Source of the DNA: Acanthaster planci
Taxonomy: Eukaryota > Echinodermata > Asteroidea > Valvatida > Acanthasteridae
Reading direction: 5' to 3'
Length of the DNA stretch: 33,292 nucleotides
Assembly: GCF_001949145.1 (NCBI RefSeq)
Contig: NW_019091443.1
Span: forward strand, 898,845 to 932,136
Part shown: in pieces, positions 1-7,308 of the stretch
How positions within the stretch are numbered: the first letter of the stretch is position 1
How the letters are laid out: each line of letters begins with the position of its first letter
Translations under genes and position numbers: made by a program
Notes under the pieces: generated by a model
Told to the model about the DNA's origin: nothing
Seen by the model: the letters and a program-made list of their open reading frames with translations, nothing else
Databases searched by the model: none

Positions 1-226
1 ACGAGCCGGTTTGAGATCAGTACCCTTTTCCCACTTCCCAGATCAGAAGGGACTTTCCAAACCAGCACTCGTGACTCAAAAAAGGGACTCCCCCAAAACT
101 CTTGACCCAACCGGCGTGACCTCTATGCGACCCCCAACTGGCACGATTTCCCCAAACACACACAAACAGGGAACTGGAAGTGCCGGGAAAAACCTAAAAA
201 ATTTTTCTCTGATTTTATAAAATCAA
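1..226. other. Left edge of Polinton-like copy 1, no gene recognised
   Basis: This is a pyrimidine-rich, C-rich stretch. The open frame across it has no recognisable domain and an odd composition, so I do not call it a gene. A TATA-like TTTATAAAATC lies just before the ATG at 227. The stretch may be the inner part of a terminal repeat, but it does not match the terminal block at 24768 by eye. The window starts inside the element, so its true end is not visible. Confidence 0.4.
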
Positions 227-436
227 ATGACTCTAACTTTAGTCACTAAATTTGAATATGCTAAATTAGTCGCCGCTCACGAGACACGGTTAATCATCAA
301 CGGCCATGAATTGCAACGAGATTTAATCGAGCAGGCAAAACTAGACGTGCAAAACCAAAGGCACCCCATTTGTTTACTGAGAAAGACCAAGACCGGCAAA
401 CAAGTTTACAAGCCAAATAGAAATAAAAAATTATAA
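227..436 (+). CDS. RPB6/omega-like small protein (69 aa), putative
   Basis: This is an intact short ORF starting at the ATG at 227. Residues 6-17 (VTKFEYAKLVAA) resemble the TKYE-x-AR signature of the RNA polymerase subunit RPB6/RpoK/omega family. Residues 34-52 (IEQAKLDV...HPICLLRK) resemble the following helix and strand of that family (IA-x-KEL...IPI-x-I-x-R). It is shorter than cellular RPB6 because the loop between the two conserved blocks is cut down. In RPB6 this fold clamps the largest polymerase subunit. Some large DNA viruses encode one, but I do not know it as a standard Polinton gene. It is the first gene inside copy 1 and has no visible counterpart in copy 2. The tail is basic. 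The alternative is a chance resemblance in an orphan protein. Confidence 0.5.
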   Translation: MTLTLVTKFEYAKLVAAHETRLIINGHELQRDLIEQAKLDVQNQRHPICLLRKTKTGKQVYKPNRNKKL

Positions 437-448
437 AAACCATGATAA

Positions 449-780
449 ACAATAATAATAATATTATTAATAATAATAATAATAGTTTATTCATTTACAA
501 AGCGCAAATTTCATATAGATATGTTCAAATGCGCTGTACAATGCAGACATTAAGCATGGAACAATGAATACATTTAAACATAGTTGAGCCAATGGCATAC
601 AAGGGTGCCTCGGGCAGCTGCCAAACAACCCATATTCACCAACATCAGTAAAGAGGACACAGTAAGAAGCAGTTACAGTTTTAGAGGTGGGAGGAAAACC
701 CCAGAGCAATGTTCTGGGTAAAACCCACCGAGTCAGGTAGGGACTGAAAACCCAATCCACATGTGGACCGGGCCGGGAAT
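449..780 (-). repeat. SINE-like insertion with (AAT)n tail
   Basis: An (AAT)n tract at 449-485 is followed by a GC-richer stretch. Its end, around 689-780, has the look of invertebrate tRNA-derived SINEs read backwards: GGTGGGAGGAAAACC, then AAACCCA, then AACCCAATCCACATG, then CCGGGCCGGGAAT, the last resembling a degenerate inverted B box. The simple-repeat tail at the opposite end fits a minus-strand insertion. It ends exactly where the cysteine-chain frame begins, so it probably replaced that gene's start. The family resemblance is from memory and no target-site duplication was found. Confidence 0.45.
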
Positions 781-1178
781 GCCACAAATGTACCAACTGC
801 GCTAGATGTAATAATTGCTCCACTTGCGACGATTGCGGCAGGTGCATAAATTGCGTATATTGTTTAAATTCATACGACTGTCAAAATTCAAATGCCTTGA
901 ACGGTTGCGAAGGCTGTTACGAGTGCAGTAATTATATAGAGTGTTTTGGTTGCACTGCTTGCACCTGCTGCGTAAATTGTATCGAGTTGGAAGGAATGAA
1001 TCACGTGGTGCTTGTAAATGGCAAGCATAAAAAGCTGTGACACGCTCGAGAAAATGATTCACTGCCCGATCCAGCGACTAAACTCGATTTTAATTTATAC
1101 AAAATTGGGTTAATAATTGATGATGACGTTGCCGTTGAAATAGAAATCCCACCTGAGTTAATAGACATGGCCGAATAA
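780..1178 (+). pseudogene. Cys-x-x-Cys chain protein, copy 1 (5' end lost, one in-frame stop)
   Basis: From 780 the frame encodes ten cysteines spaced exactly every third residue (CHKCTNCARCNNCSTC and onward). A looser cysteine region follows, giving 20 Cys in the first 67 residues. After a TGA at 1038-1040 the same frame continues as an acidic tail (LIIDDDVAVEIEIPPELIDM) and stops at 1178. The domain order is therefore a cysteine chain followed by an acidic C-terminus, probably one protein broken by a nonsense mutation. The 5' end is cut by the SINE-like insert. The function is unknown. The pattern suggests metal binding or a disulfide-stapled rod. Copy 2 has the same kind of gene in the same place (25025-25198), which argues against low-complexity noise. 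Confidence 0.65.
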
Positions 1179-1180
1179 AA

Positions 1181-1339
1181 ATGAGAAAAATTTATGACAA
1201 AGCCGGGAAAATCATAACCATGTCAACCCAAATATATATCGTTTCATATGACCACGAGCGTCTCAATGCTGAAAACTGTGATCCCAATGTCACCTGTGGT
1301 CCCTTTGACCTGAGTCATTTAATCAAAACCTGTGATTAA
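1181..1339 (+). CDS. Small unrecognised ORF (52 aa)
   Basis: The ATG lies two bases after the stop of the preceding frame. The product begins MRKIYDKAGK and contains two cysteines (ENCDPNVTCGPF). No domain is recognised. Its tight spacing behind the cysteine-chain gene suggests either a real small gene or the first piece of the broken gene that follows. It has no clear counterpart in copy 2. Confidence 0.3.
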   Translation: MRKIYDKAGKIITMSTQIYIVSYDHERLNAENCDPNVTCGPFDLSHLIKTCD

Positions 1340-2152
1340 AGAAGGCAATCAATGCAGCTCGCCTATTTTCTATCATCACAACAGTCAAAATAAACGCCTA
1401 TTGATAATGACCATAGAACCGTGTTACGGCATAAACCCGCTGTATAAACATGACACTCGAGATACAACGCCGGATACTTTAGTGGGGCATCAATTCTATT
1501 ATCAAATACGACCAACTACTGCGGGCATACTCGATAACATAAATTTAGCCGTTTACCTGTCTATCGAATTGCGAGTTGACACAGGGTCTAATCTCCCGTC
1601 TAATACCGTAAACGGTATAAAGCCAGTCGCGACATCGATGACCTTAATAGAATAGAATACGTCGTTAAAAAGCCTTACACGGACAAGCATCAAATGTACG
1701 TTGAAATAGATCCCTATGCCTCTTTATTTGATCATCGAAAGCGACCCATTGACTTGTCAAATATCGAGAAATTTATTAATGAGAGATGTGACGCACAATC
1801 ATTTATTTGCCCAAAAGATGTCTATTACGGTACTCACGGTTCGCTTTCTTGGAGTGCCAGTGTTAGGTATATATAAAGTAATCTCGGTTAAAAAAACATT
1901 TTATTTGAAAGAGGTTATACATAGGAATCAGACAAACTCGCGTTTATCTATTGTCCCCAATTAGACACAAACTTTAATTTTTACAGCAGGCAATCATTTG
2001 ATCTGTCACAAGTGATTTCAACAAATCGATATTTCCATAGCGATTTTGAAACGCCAAGAAAACTGCAGCGGAGAAATATCGACGAGTTAACTTTTTACCT
2101 AAGATCGGAAAATGTTGGACTCTTACAGAACGAAAACAACAGATTAATTTGA
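1332..2152 (+). pseudogene. Unrecognised broken gene(s) of Polinton-like copy 1
   Basis: Three consecutive open pieces in different frames fill this interval: 1332-1655, about 1602-1876 and 1925-2152. The second piece contains YVEIDPYASLFDHRKRPIDL, and the third contains FIYCPQLDTNFNFYSRQSF and ends FYLRSENVGLLQNENNRLI. Their composition looks like real protein, and the frame switches suggest one or two genes broken by indels. No family is recognised. In copy 2 the equivalent interval (25786-26938) is also filled by broken unrecognised ORFs without obvious residue identity. Confidence 0.4.
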
Positions 2153-2198
2153 GCTGAATATATTGGCCACAAAAATATAAAATTTATATTTTAAAAAG

Positions 2199-2849
2199 AT
2201 GGCAACAAATGACGAGTCAAATATTTATCCAGATTTAACTGGGTATCAAACGGAATCGAACACGACAAAAATCTACCGCCTTCAAAAGATCGAAGAAATC
2301 AAATCCCGAATCCAAAGAGAATGTGACGTGCGCGAAACTAGTTACAAAAAAGATTAAAAGGATACTTACCGCGCTTGGTTACATGGAATATGGCGTAGAA
2401 GCGATAGGCGCCACCTCAGCAGCCATATGAATCCCCGCTATTTTAGGAGTAATTACTGGTCCCGTGGGACTTGTGATGGAAGGCATTGCTATCGGCGCAT
2501 TTGGTGCCTACGCTTTGCTAAAATTAGCCAGTCGCAAGCTGTGGCACAAAATCACGATCAAATCTGCGTGCTTGCCGATGCCAAATTAAACATCATCAAG
2601 GAATACGTCTCTCACGCGATCGAGGATGGCGACATATTGCAAGAAGAATTTGCACTCATTTTATCCCAGCTGAAGAAGTTTAACGAGATGAAAGAAAAAA
2701 TTAGGTCAAGTACGTCTATAAAATTGAAAGAAAGTAAATCGGCTAATAAAGAAGAATTCGAACGGCAAGTCAATGAAAGAGCAGAAGCACTAGCCAATGT
2801 GCGAGTGACAGTTTTTAAAAAAGATCTTATGAAAAGACTTGGCGAGTAA
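2199..2849 (+). pseudogene. Hydrophobic plus coiled-coil virion-type protein, copy 1 (frameshifted)
   Basis: The start is the ATG at 2199, preceded by an AT-rich leader (ATATAAAATTTATATTTT). The N-terminus is a hydrophilic helix containing YRLQKIEEI and ETSYKK, and it stops at a TAA at 2355. A shifted frame carries a hydrophobic, glycine-rich segment (PVGLVMEGIAIGAFGAYALL, about 2460-2522), probably membrane-inserted or a packed hairpin. From about 2560 another frame gives a charged helical tail (ADAKLNIIKEYVSHAIEDGD and onward) to 2849. Copy 2 at 26960-27485 has the same order and the near-identical hydrophobic block, so this is one gene with at least two frameshifts. I know similar proteins from invertebrate Polinton-like elements, without an assigned function. 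Confidence 0.6.
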
Positions 2850-2951
2850 CTTTATCAAGTCGGTCAAATACAAACATAAGCCACCCGCTTACCGAGAAGT
2901 GAGCAAAGCGAGCGAACCAACAGAGCCTCCTTTTAAAGGCATATAAAATAA

Positions 2952-3648
2952 ATGGGAGCCAACTTTAGTCATTTATCAATCGTCGTCAATAAAGATAACT
3001 CGTTTACAGCCGAGTTTCCCAATTTAACTCACACATATCAATTACCGAGAGTCACCACGGACAAAGCGGTCAATCGTTTCGTTTTGTCAAAATCAATTTA
3101 ATTTTGCAGTATATTGTGCGACAAGTGCATGTGGAGTGGGTCTTGACCTACTGTCCGATTCTAATCCATATGTCTCGACTTTATTCAACTTTCACGTGTA
3201 TTACACTGTGAGAAAAATATTTTACGGCTGCGTGATGCCCATTCTCAGCGATGATGTATTTGACGCGTTACACAATAATTACGATCATCAGAAATTTACA
3301 GACACTTGCCTGTTCTTTGGAGTTGATCTAAGTAAGTCCTACAAACAGACGTGCGATACATTATCAAACGGGTTAGGCACTGCTTACTATTACGACAACG
3401 GTTATATTCCAGTGCCCGGTAAAAATTACAACGCGCACGACTTACACCTAACCTACGGCAAATACGCGGGATCTACTTTCATGGGCTTTGGCTGGGCAGA
3501 TCCACCGAAAGGCTCGGGCCATGCGAGTACTTACAGGGTCAATTGGATCTCGCAGTCGGACGCGGTTGCTCTGGCCTGGTGGGATTTTATTCCTAAAAAG
3601 TCTAGGTTGACACCTGTAGGAATCACAAAAGTAAACGAATCGATTTGA
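2952..3648 (+). pseudogene. MGxxFS-type myristoylated protein, copy 1 (C-terminus missing)
   Basis: The ATG at 2952 follows a TATA-like ATATAAAATAA. The product begins MGANFSHLSIVVNKDN, a good N-myristoylation signal (Gly2, Ser6). A break near 3100 shifts the frame. The rest (3136-3648) is long and well kept, rich in Tyr and Trp, with NYNAHDLHLTYGK and LAWWDFIPKKS. The copy 2 homologue (27600-28399) repeats MGTNFSHLAIVVNKD and AWWDFIPKKSK and continues about 170 residues further, so copy 1 has lost its C-terminal half at a deletion near 3650. The likely role is a structural or entry-related virion protein, because myristoylated capsid or membrane proteins are common in DNA viruses. That role is inference. 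Confidence 0.6.
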
Positions 3649-3690
3649 GCTTATGAAGACTAAATGAAGACTAGCGTTTAGACTAGCATT

Positions 3691-3912
3691 TTAGCCTTGT
3701 GACACGAGACATCCTTGCATGGCTAATGCGCCGCTTGACAGGGCAGTCAATTTTAACGCGTCTTCCGTGGATAATTCATTTAGGTCGGGTGGTTTGATTT
3801 TTAAAAGCTTATCCGATAGCATGGCGTAACCCATGGATATTGCTGAAACTACGGCACCGTGGTAAATGGTATTTGCGATTCCGTTTACGTCGACTGATTT
3901 TACGTTACTCAT
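3691..3912 (-). CDS. Small hydrophobic protein, copy 1 (73 aa)
   Basis: This is an intact ORF. It begins MSNVKSVDVNGIANTIYHGA and is followed by a hydrophobic helix (VVSAISMGYAML), then KLLKIKPPDL and a second helical part. The copy 2 homologue at 29864-30109 is identical at roughly half or more of its positions and runs about eight residues longer. Here the stop at 3691-3693 lies at the edge of a deletion. It is probably a small membrane or virion-internal protein, with no known domain. It opens a block of minus-strand genes. Confidence 0.6.
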   Translation of the reverse strand: MSNVKSVDVNGIANTIYHGAVVSAISMGYAMLSDKLLKIKPPDLNELSTEDALKLTALSSGALAMQGCLVSQG

Positions 3913-3963
3913 TCTTATTACATAATAATTTTAAATATACCATTTTAAAAATTTATTCCATAT

Positions 3964-4323
3964 CTAAATTTCAGGTGCGTGTGCAGTTGTTTGAATTTTT
4001 GGTGGTGGTTGATCAATTTGAACTTGCACGGGCGTTGACTTATTTTTAAATATTAAAAAAAGTGCGAGCGTGCAAATCGCTAATCCGCCCAATATTAAAT
4101 TTCTATTTTCAGAAACCGTTTTATAAATTTCATTTTCTGAGCTCGAGTCACTCGGGTCATGCGCCGTCATTTTGGCGAGTTTCTGTTTGATCTTTTTATT
4201 ATGCTCGGCCAATTTGTTGCCATGCTCCATGCGTTTGGGATTTTCAACTTTTGTTACCGTTTGAACTCAAATCTTGGCCGGATACGGCACAGGTGCTGCT
4301 GGCGTTTGTTCTTCTGTCGACAT
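3964..4323 (-). pseudogene. Single-TM small protein, copy 1 (in-frame stop, 1-nt loss near end)
   Basis: The natural start is probably the ATG at 4321-4323 (MSTEEQTPAAPVPYPAKI), followed by an in-frame TGA. The frame then runs VENPKRMEHGNKLAEHNKK, a basic linker, and a transmembrane helix (LILGGLAICTLALFLIF) before a proline-rich tail. Copy 2 shows the end of this gene as SEILDME-stop. Here the T-run is one base shorter, which creates an early TAG at the matching place. The topology would be an N-terminal charged domain with one C-terminal membrane anchor. Function is unknown. Its beginning overlaps the end of the next minus-strand frame. Confidence 0.5.
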
Positions 4324-4651
4324 CTTTAAAAATAGCAGCATTTTTATTGATGGATAGGTGTTTAGTCCTTATTAACGTAGCTACCAGTGGCGATAAATAA
4401 ACTCCGTATTTATAACATAACTCGCTTAAAAAGTGACTCATCGTTTGATTTTTAATTGGGTCGTTATTTAAATCTTTCGTCAAATCTTCTTCGGAATTTA
4501 AATCGATATTAAACCCAAGGAATTCAGTAGGAGTGGTGATGCCTAAAAGATGCATGTATAAACTCAAAATCGCCTTTCCCAAAGTGTTTACAATTTCTTT
4601 TCCAAATTTAACTTCATACAGATAAAAAGTTTTCCCTGATCTTGAGGGCTA
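4244..4651 (-). pseudogene. Unrecognised minus-strand gene (about 135 aa open)
   Basis: The frame is open from just after the stop at 4652 down to 4244, with no ATG near its beginning. It includes FYLYEVKFGKEIVNTLGKAI, then FLGFNIDLNSEEDLTKDL and a helical C-terminal part with LATLIRTKHLSINKNAAIF-like content. The last about 25 residues overlap the start of the TM gene and are probably out of the original frame. It lies between the small TM gene and a basic small ORF. No domain is recognised, and nothing that I can see supports assigning it to the Polinton cysteine protease. Copy 2 has deleted this interval. Confidence 0.4.
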
Positions 4652-4813
4652 TTAAAGTGATTCGATATCTTTAACGGTGAATTCTTTGCCGAGGGTTTTT
4701 TTGATTCGCCTGAGGCTACGATCGAGCATAAGTGATCTTTCACGTTTGGTTTTGATTCTGTAGATTTTGTCGATTCGTTTATTGTGGCGAGTATACTTTT
4801 GATGATCGTCCAT
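4652..4813 (-). CDS. Small basic protein (53 aa)
   Basis: This is an intact ORF from the ATG at 4811-4813 to a TAA followed directly by TAG. The product is strongly basic and helical (DDHQKYTRHNKRIDKIYRI, then TKRERSLMLDRSLRRIKK). Its size and charge would suit a DNA-condensing core protein, but nothing identifies the family. The next downstream frame begins immediately after the double stop, so the two could be pieces of one gene. Confidence 0.4.
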   Translation of the reverse strand: MDDHQKYTRHNKRIDKIYRIKTKRERSLMLDRSLRRIKKTLGKEFTVKDIESL

Positions 4814-4950
4814 TTAAATATAAGATTTTAAAAATTGTTGTACGCATGCTTTCTACGTAGGTATTCAATTGTATAATACGTCAATTGTATAAAAGTCCAG
4901 CTGCACCAAAATTCCAATAAATCGTAACTACAGGTTGTAGTTTAACCTAG

Positions 4951-5375
4951 CTAATCAGCAAATATAGTTTTGTTTAATTTCCTTTTACGATTACAGCCCA
5001 AACAGCAAATTACGCAGTTAGATTTAATATGACCCACGGAATTATCTAACCGTTCAATGGTACACAAATCATCTTGATATTTTAAGAACTGCATTTGAAC
5101 CTGGCAATCTTCATATGGACAAAGCGGGTAATCCTCAATTAACCTGTGTCTATAAAATGGTCAGGGTCAAATCGGTTGTGTTTTTTATCTTCATAGTGGC
5201 AATCGTGAAGCCACTTGCCAATTGTAACTTTAATTGTAGCAGTCATTGGAAATTTTTGCCAACGGGTTACAGCTAATACACCCCGTGCATATTTTACCAC
5301 TGTCTTTAACTTTAAAAAATTTGAATGTTTTTTCCTTTTGGCACCTGTTACAAAATTTAGTCAATATCTTAATTC
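4951..5375 (-). pseudogene. HNH/endonuclease VII-like zinc protein (frameshifted)
   Basis: Two pieces in different frames are visible. The upstream piece (about 5375-5230) has a zinc-ribbon half: FCNRCQKEKTF, then GKICTGC. The downstream piece (about 5149-4951) has CPYEDCQVQM and then TIERLDNSVGHIKSNCVICC followed by LGCNRKRK. That is the Asp/His, GH-x2-N and C-x2-C-x-N arrangement of HNH/recombination endonuclease VII-type nucleases. Such nucleases cut branched or double-stranded DNA with a metal ion. The gene sits between the ATPase and the small basic ORF, where a genome-processing enzyme would fit. It is broken near 5150-5230 and absent from copy 2. Confidence 0.55.
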
Positions 5376-5403
5376 AATATTATAGTAATACATTTTATCA
5401 GTT

Positions 5404-6033
5404 TTATTGAATAAAATAATTTACGGGCGGTTCAGTGTTTAAAATCAGTTTACTGAATTTCACGTCTCCTAAATGTTTCTTAATCGTTTCCCATTCGCAA
5501 TCGGGCACGACGTCATTTTCTGTTAAACACTGTTCAAAACTATTTCGGTCCTTGCAATGGAATAAAGCGGTCCAGGCTGTGTTTTCTCTATAGTCTTTGA
5601 GCACTGAGATGAATTTTTGACTCAATAACCAGCATGAATGGTTCAAGTGTCTACCGCTGAAGGCCATCTTACTCAATGCACATGTATTACAATTCTTTGA
5701 TCTTTTGCAATATTTAATAATCTGATCCAAGGCACAATTGTCGATAATAAAAAAACGTATTTATTCCATCAAAAATTTCCTGATATAAATCGATCGCTTC
5801 ATTTAATTCAGGCTTCTCCCGATACAAGTCGCAAAGATATACGTCATCGTCGGTATAAACCCACAATCGCTCTAAGTATTATTCTTAAATAACGTGGGAC
5901 AAATAATCATGATCGCCTCAAACGTAAATTTATATTCTGTTTCTAAAAGATTTAATATCCAATTTGTTTTACCGCTGCCTGTTTTACCCACGATTAACGC
6001 GAAATGCGGTGATTCAAACATGTTGTCACTCAT
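5404..6033 (-). pseudogene. FtsK/HerA-type genome-packaging ATPase, copy 1 (frameshifted)
   Basis: The start is the ATG at 6031-6033. Residues 16-23 are a Walker A motif, GKTGSGKT, followed by NWILNLLE. A stop near 5866 is followed by other frames carrying VYTDDDVYLCDLY-like sequence, and then the C-terminal part (5730-5404), which includes CALSKMAFSGRHLNHSCWLL. The GRH...W-x-L-x-Q pattern is that of the A32-like packaging ATPases of Polintons and large DNA viruses. The enzyme pumps the genome into the capsid. It lies 17 bases downstream of the capsid gene stop on the same strand. Homopolymer-scale frameshifts near 5870 and 5730 inactivate it. Confidence 0.75.
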
Positions 6034-6050
6034 TTTAATTTAAACTCGAC

Positions 6051-6284
6051 TTAATACACCAAGCTCTTAAAATTCCCGTCTTCCACCGTCAATTGCACAT
6101 CCATTACCAAAAATACATACATAGTCAACGGTCCTGCCGTCTCTGCTTGTCGCTCCATTTGAATCGAAATATCGCCACCTCCGCCTAACGGCCGACCCGA
6201 TCCATAAGCCGAATTATCGTCGAAATTCCTGAAATCTAGCCAGAGCCCATATTTGTCTTTTAGATATTTTAAGTTATCCGATTT
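6051..6284 (-). pseudogene. Major capsid protein, C-terminal fragment, copy 1
   Basis: Only the last about 75 residues remain: LKDKYGLWLDFRNFDDNSAY, then GSGRPLGGGGDISIQMER, ending in VQLTVEDG and FKSLVY before a TAA at 6051-6053. This is the terminal strand region of the double jelly-roll capsid proteins of Polinton-like elements. Copy 2 (30375-31578) carries the matching end and most of the rest. The N-terminal three quarters are missing here, and plus-strand integrase sequence begins directly at the break, so a deletion fused the two genes head to head. Confidence 0.65.
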
Positions 6285-7308
6285 TTACACGCCTGCCGGG
6301 GATAAAAAAATCCAAGAATTTATATGGATTATATCTGGAACTGCTTTGGTCGGTTTTACAGTCCTCGAGGCTACTGGTGAGGTGAAAGCGCCGTCGATCA
6401 TTTGGCGCAAAAAATGGGCGCAGACAAGTCAGTTATTAGAGACTGGCTAAAAAAGGCAAGCCATTTGGCAAATTTATTTACCTGCACCTACGTACATGTC
6501 GAGACCAATGATGTTACAATCAGAATCAGTCGAACCCAATTACGCGCATCAAATGGATATATCATACTTGCCTTGGGATCGAGTTAAAAAGAAAAACTTT
6601 TAAATACGCTTTGACCGTTGTAGACGTGGGCTCGTGTTATACAGAAGCCGAGCCATTGACCAGTAAAACGGCCGAGCAAACGTCCAAAGCCGTGAAACAA
6701 ATTTACGAAAGTTCACCTTTGACTTGGCCTAAATTTATAATGGTAGACTCAGGATCAGTTTAAAGGCAAATTTAAAAAGTTAATGACAAAACACGAGTGG
6801 GCGAGCTAAGCATTCATAGGTCGCAGGGAATCGTGGAAAGATTTACCGTACATTGGCCGAACGTTTATTTGGCCATCAATACGCGCAAGAGATGTTAAAG
6901 GTGGGTGAGTGAAATGTAGAATGGGTGAAATGCTTGCCTCAAGTTGTAGAATCCCCAAACGAGGAAAAGACTAGGTTAATTGACAAAGAGCCTGCAGAAG
7001 CCATCAAATTAGACCGAGTGAAACAAACACTGAGTGCACCCGCAAGAGCAAGCAAGAGAGAATTACCTCCAGACGTGGTCGTTAGGTACCTTTACTACCT
7101 CGGCGAACAGGAGGGTGGGACCGTCAGAGGGGCAACAGATTCCGTTTGGTCTGTAGACGTTTACCAAATTGACAAACACACCAGCCAGTTTAAACGAGTC
7201 AATGGCAGGCGAGTAAAAACAGGTCCCACTTTGTATTATTTATTAAACGGGCCAAATAGGAGTTTTGTCAAAGAAGAACTTCAAGCTTCAAGAATTACCA
7301 TCCGCTAA
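6285..7308 (+). pseudogene. Retroviral-type (rve, DDE) Polinton integrase, broken
   Basis: The pieces in order are as follows. An N-terminal stretch lies at about 6285-6450 (DFYTPAGDKKIQEF), followed by MGADKSVIRDWL. The catalytic core is spread over three frames: HQMDISYLPWD (first Asp, about 6555), KYALTVVDVGSCYTEAEPLT to IMVDSGS (second Asp; 6599-6763), and IHRSQGIVERF (Glu; about 6808-6898). The C-terminal chromo/SH3-like part (6925-7308) is VRYLYYLGEQEGG, WSVDVYQIDKHTS and then LYYLLNGPNRSFVKEEL. All three DDE residues survive, but at least four breaks separate them. The protein would insert the element into host DNA. Its TAA overlaps the polymerase stop on the other strand. Confidence 0.75.

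Noticed and set aside
11-220. 69-codon ORF at the left edge
   Set aside because: Pro/Thr/Lys-rich composition from a C-rich stretch, no recognisable domain, and no counterpart in copy 2.
780-1040. The Cys ladder as a plain 9-bp satellite
   Set aside because: The DNA between the Cys codons is not repeated; only the TGY codon every nine bases is kept. Copy 2 has the same pattern with different intervening codons, so a simple satellite is unlikely.
491-1062. Minus-strand ORFs of 118 and 86 codons
   Set aside because: They are antisense to the SINE-like insert and the cysteine-chain frame. The apparent Cys, Asn and Arg richness mirrors the repeats on the other strand.
4244-4651. Assignment as the Polinton cysteine protease
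   Set aside because: The position would allow it, but no His...Asp/Asn...Cys catalytic pattern can be read in the frame.
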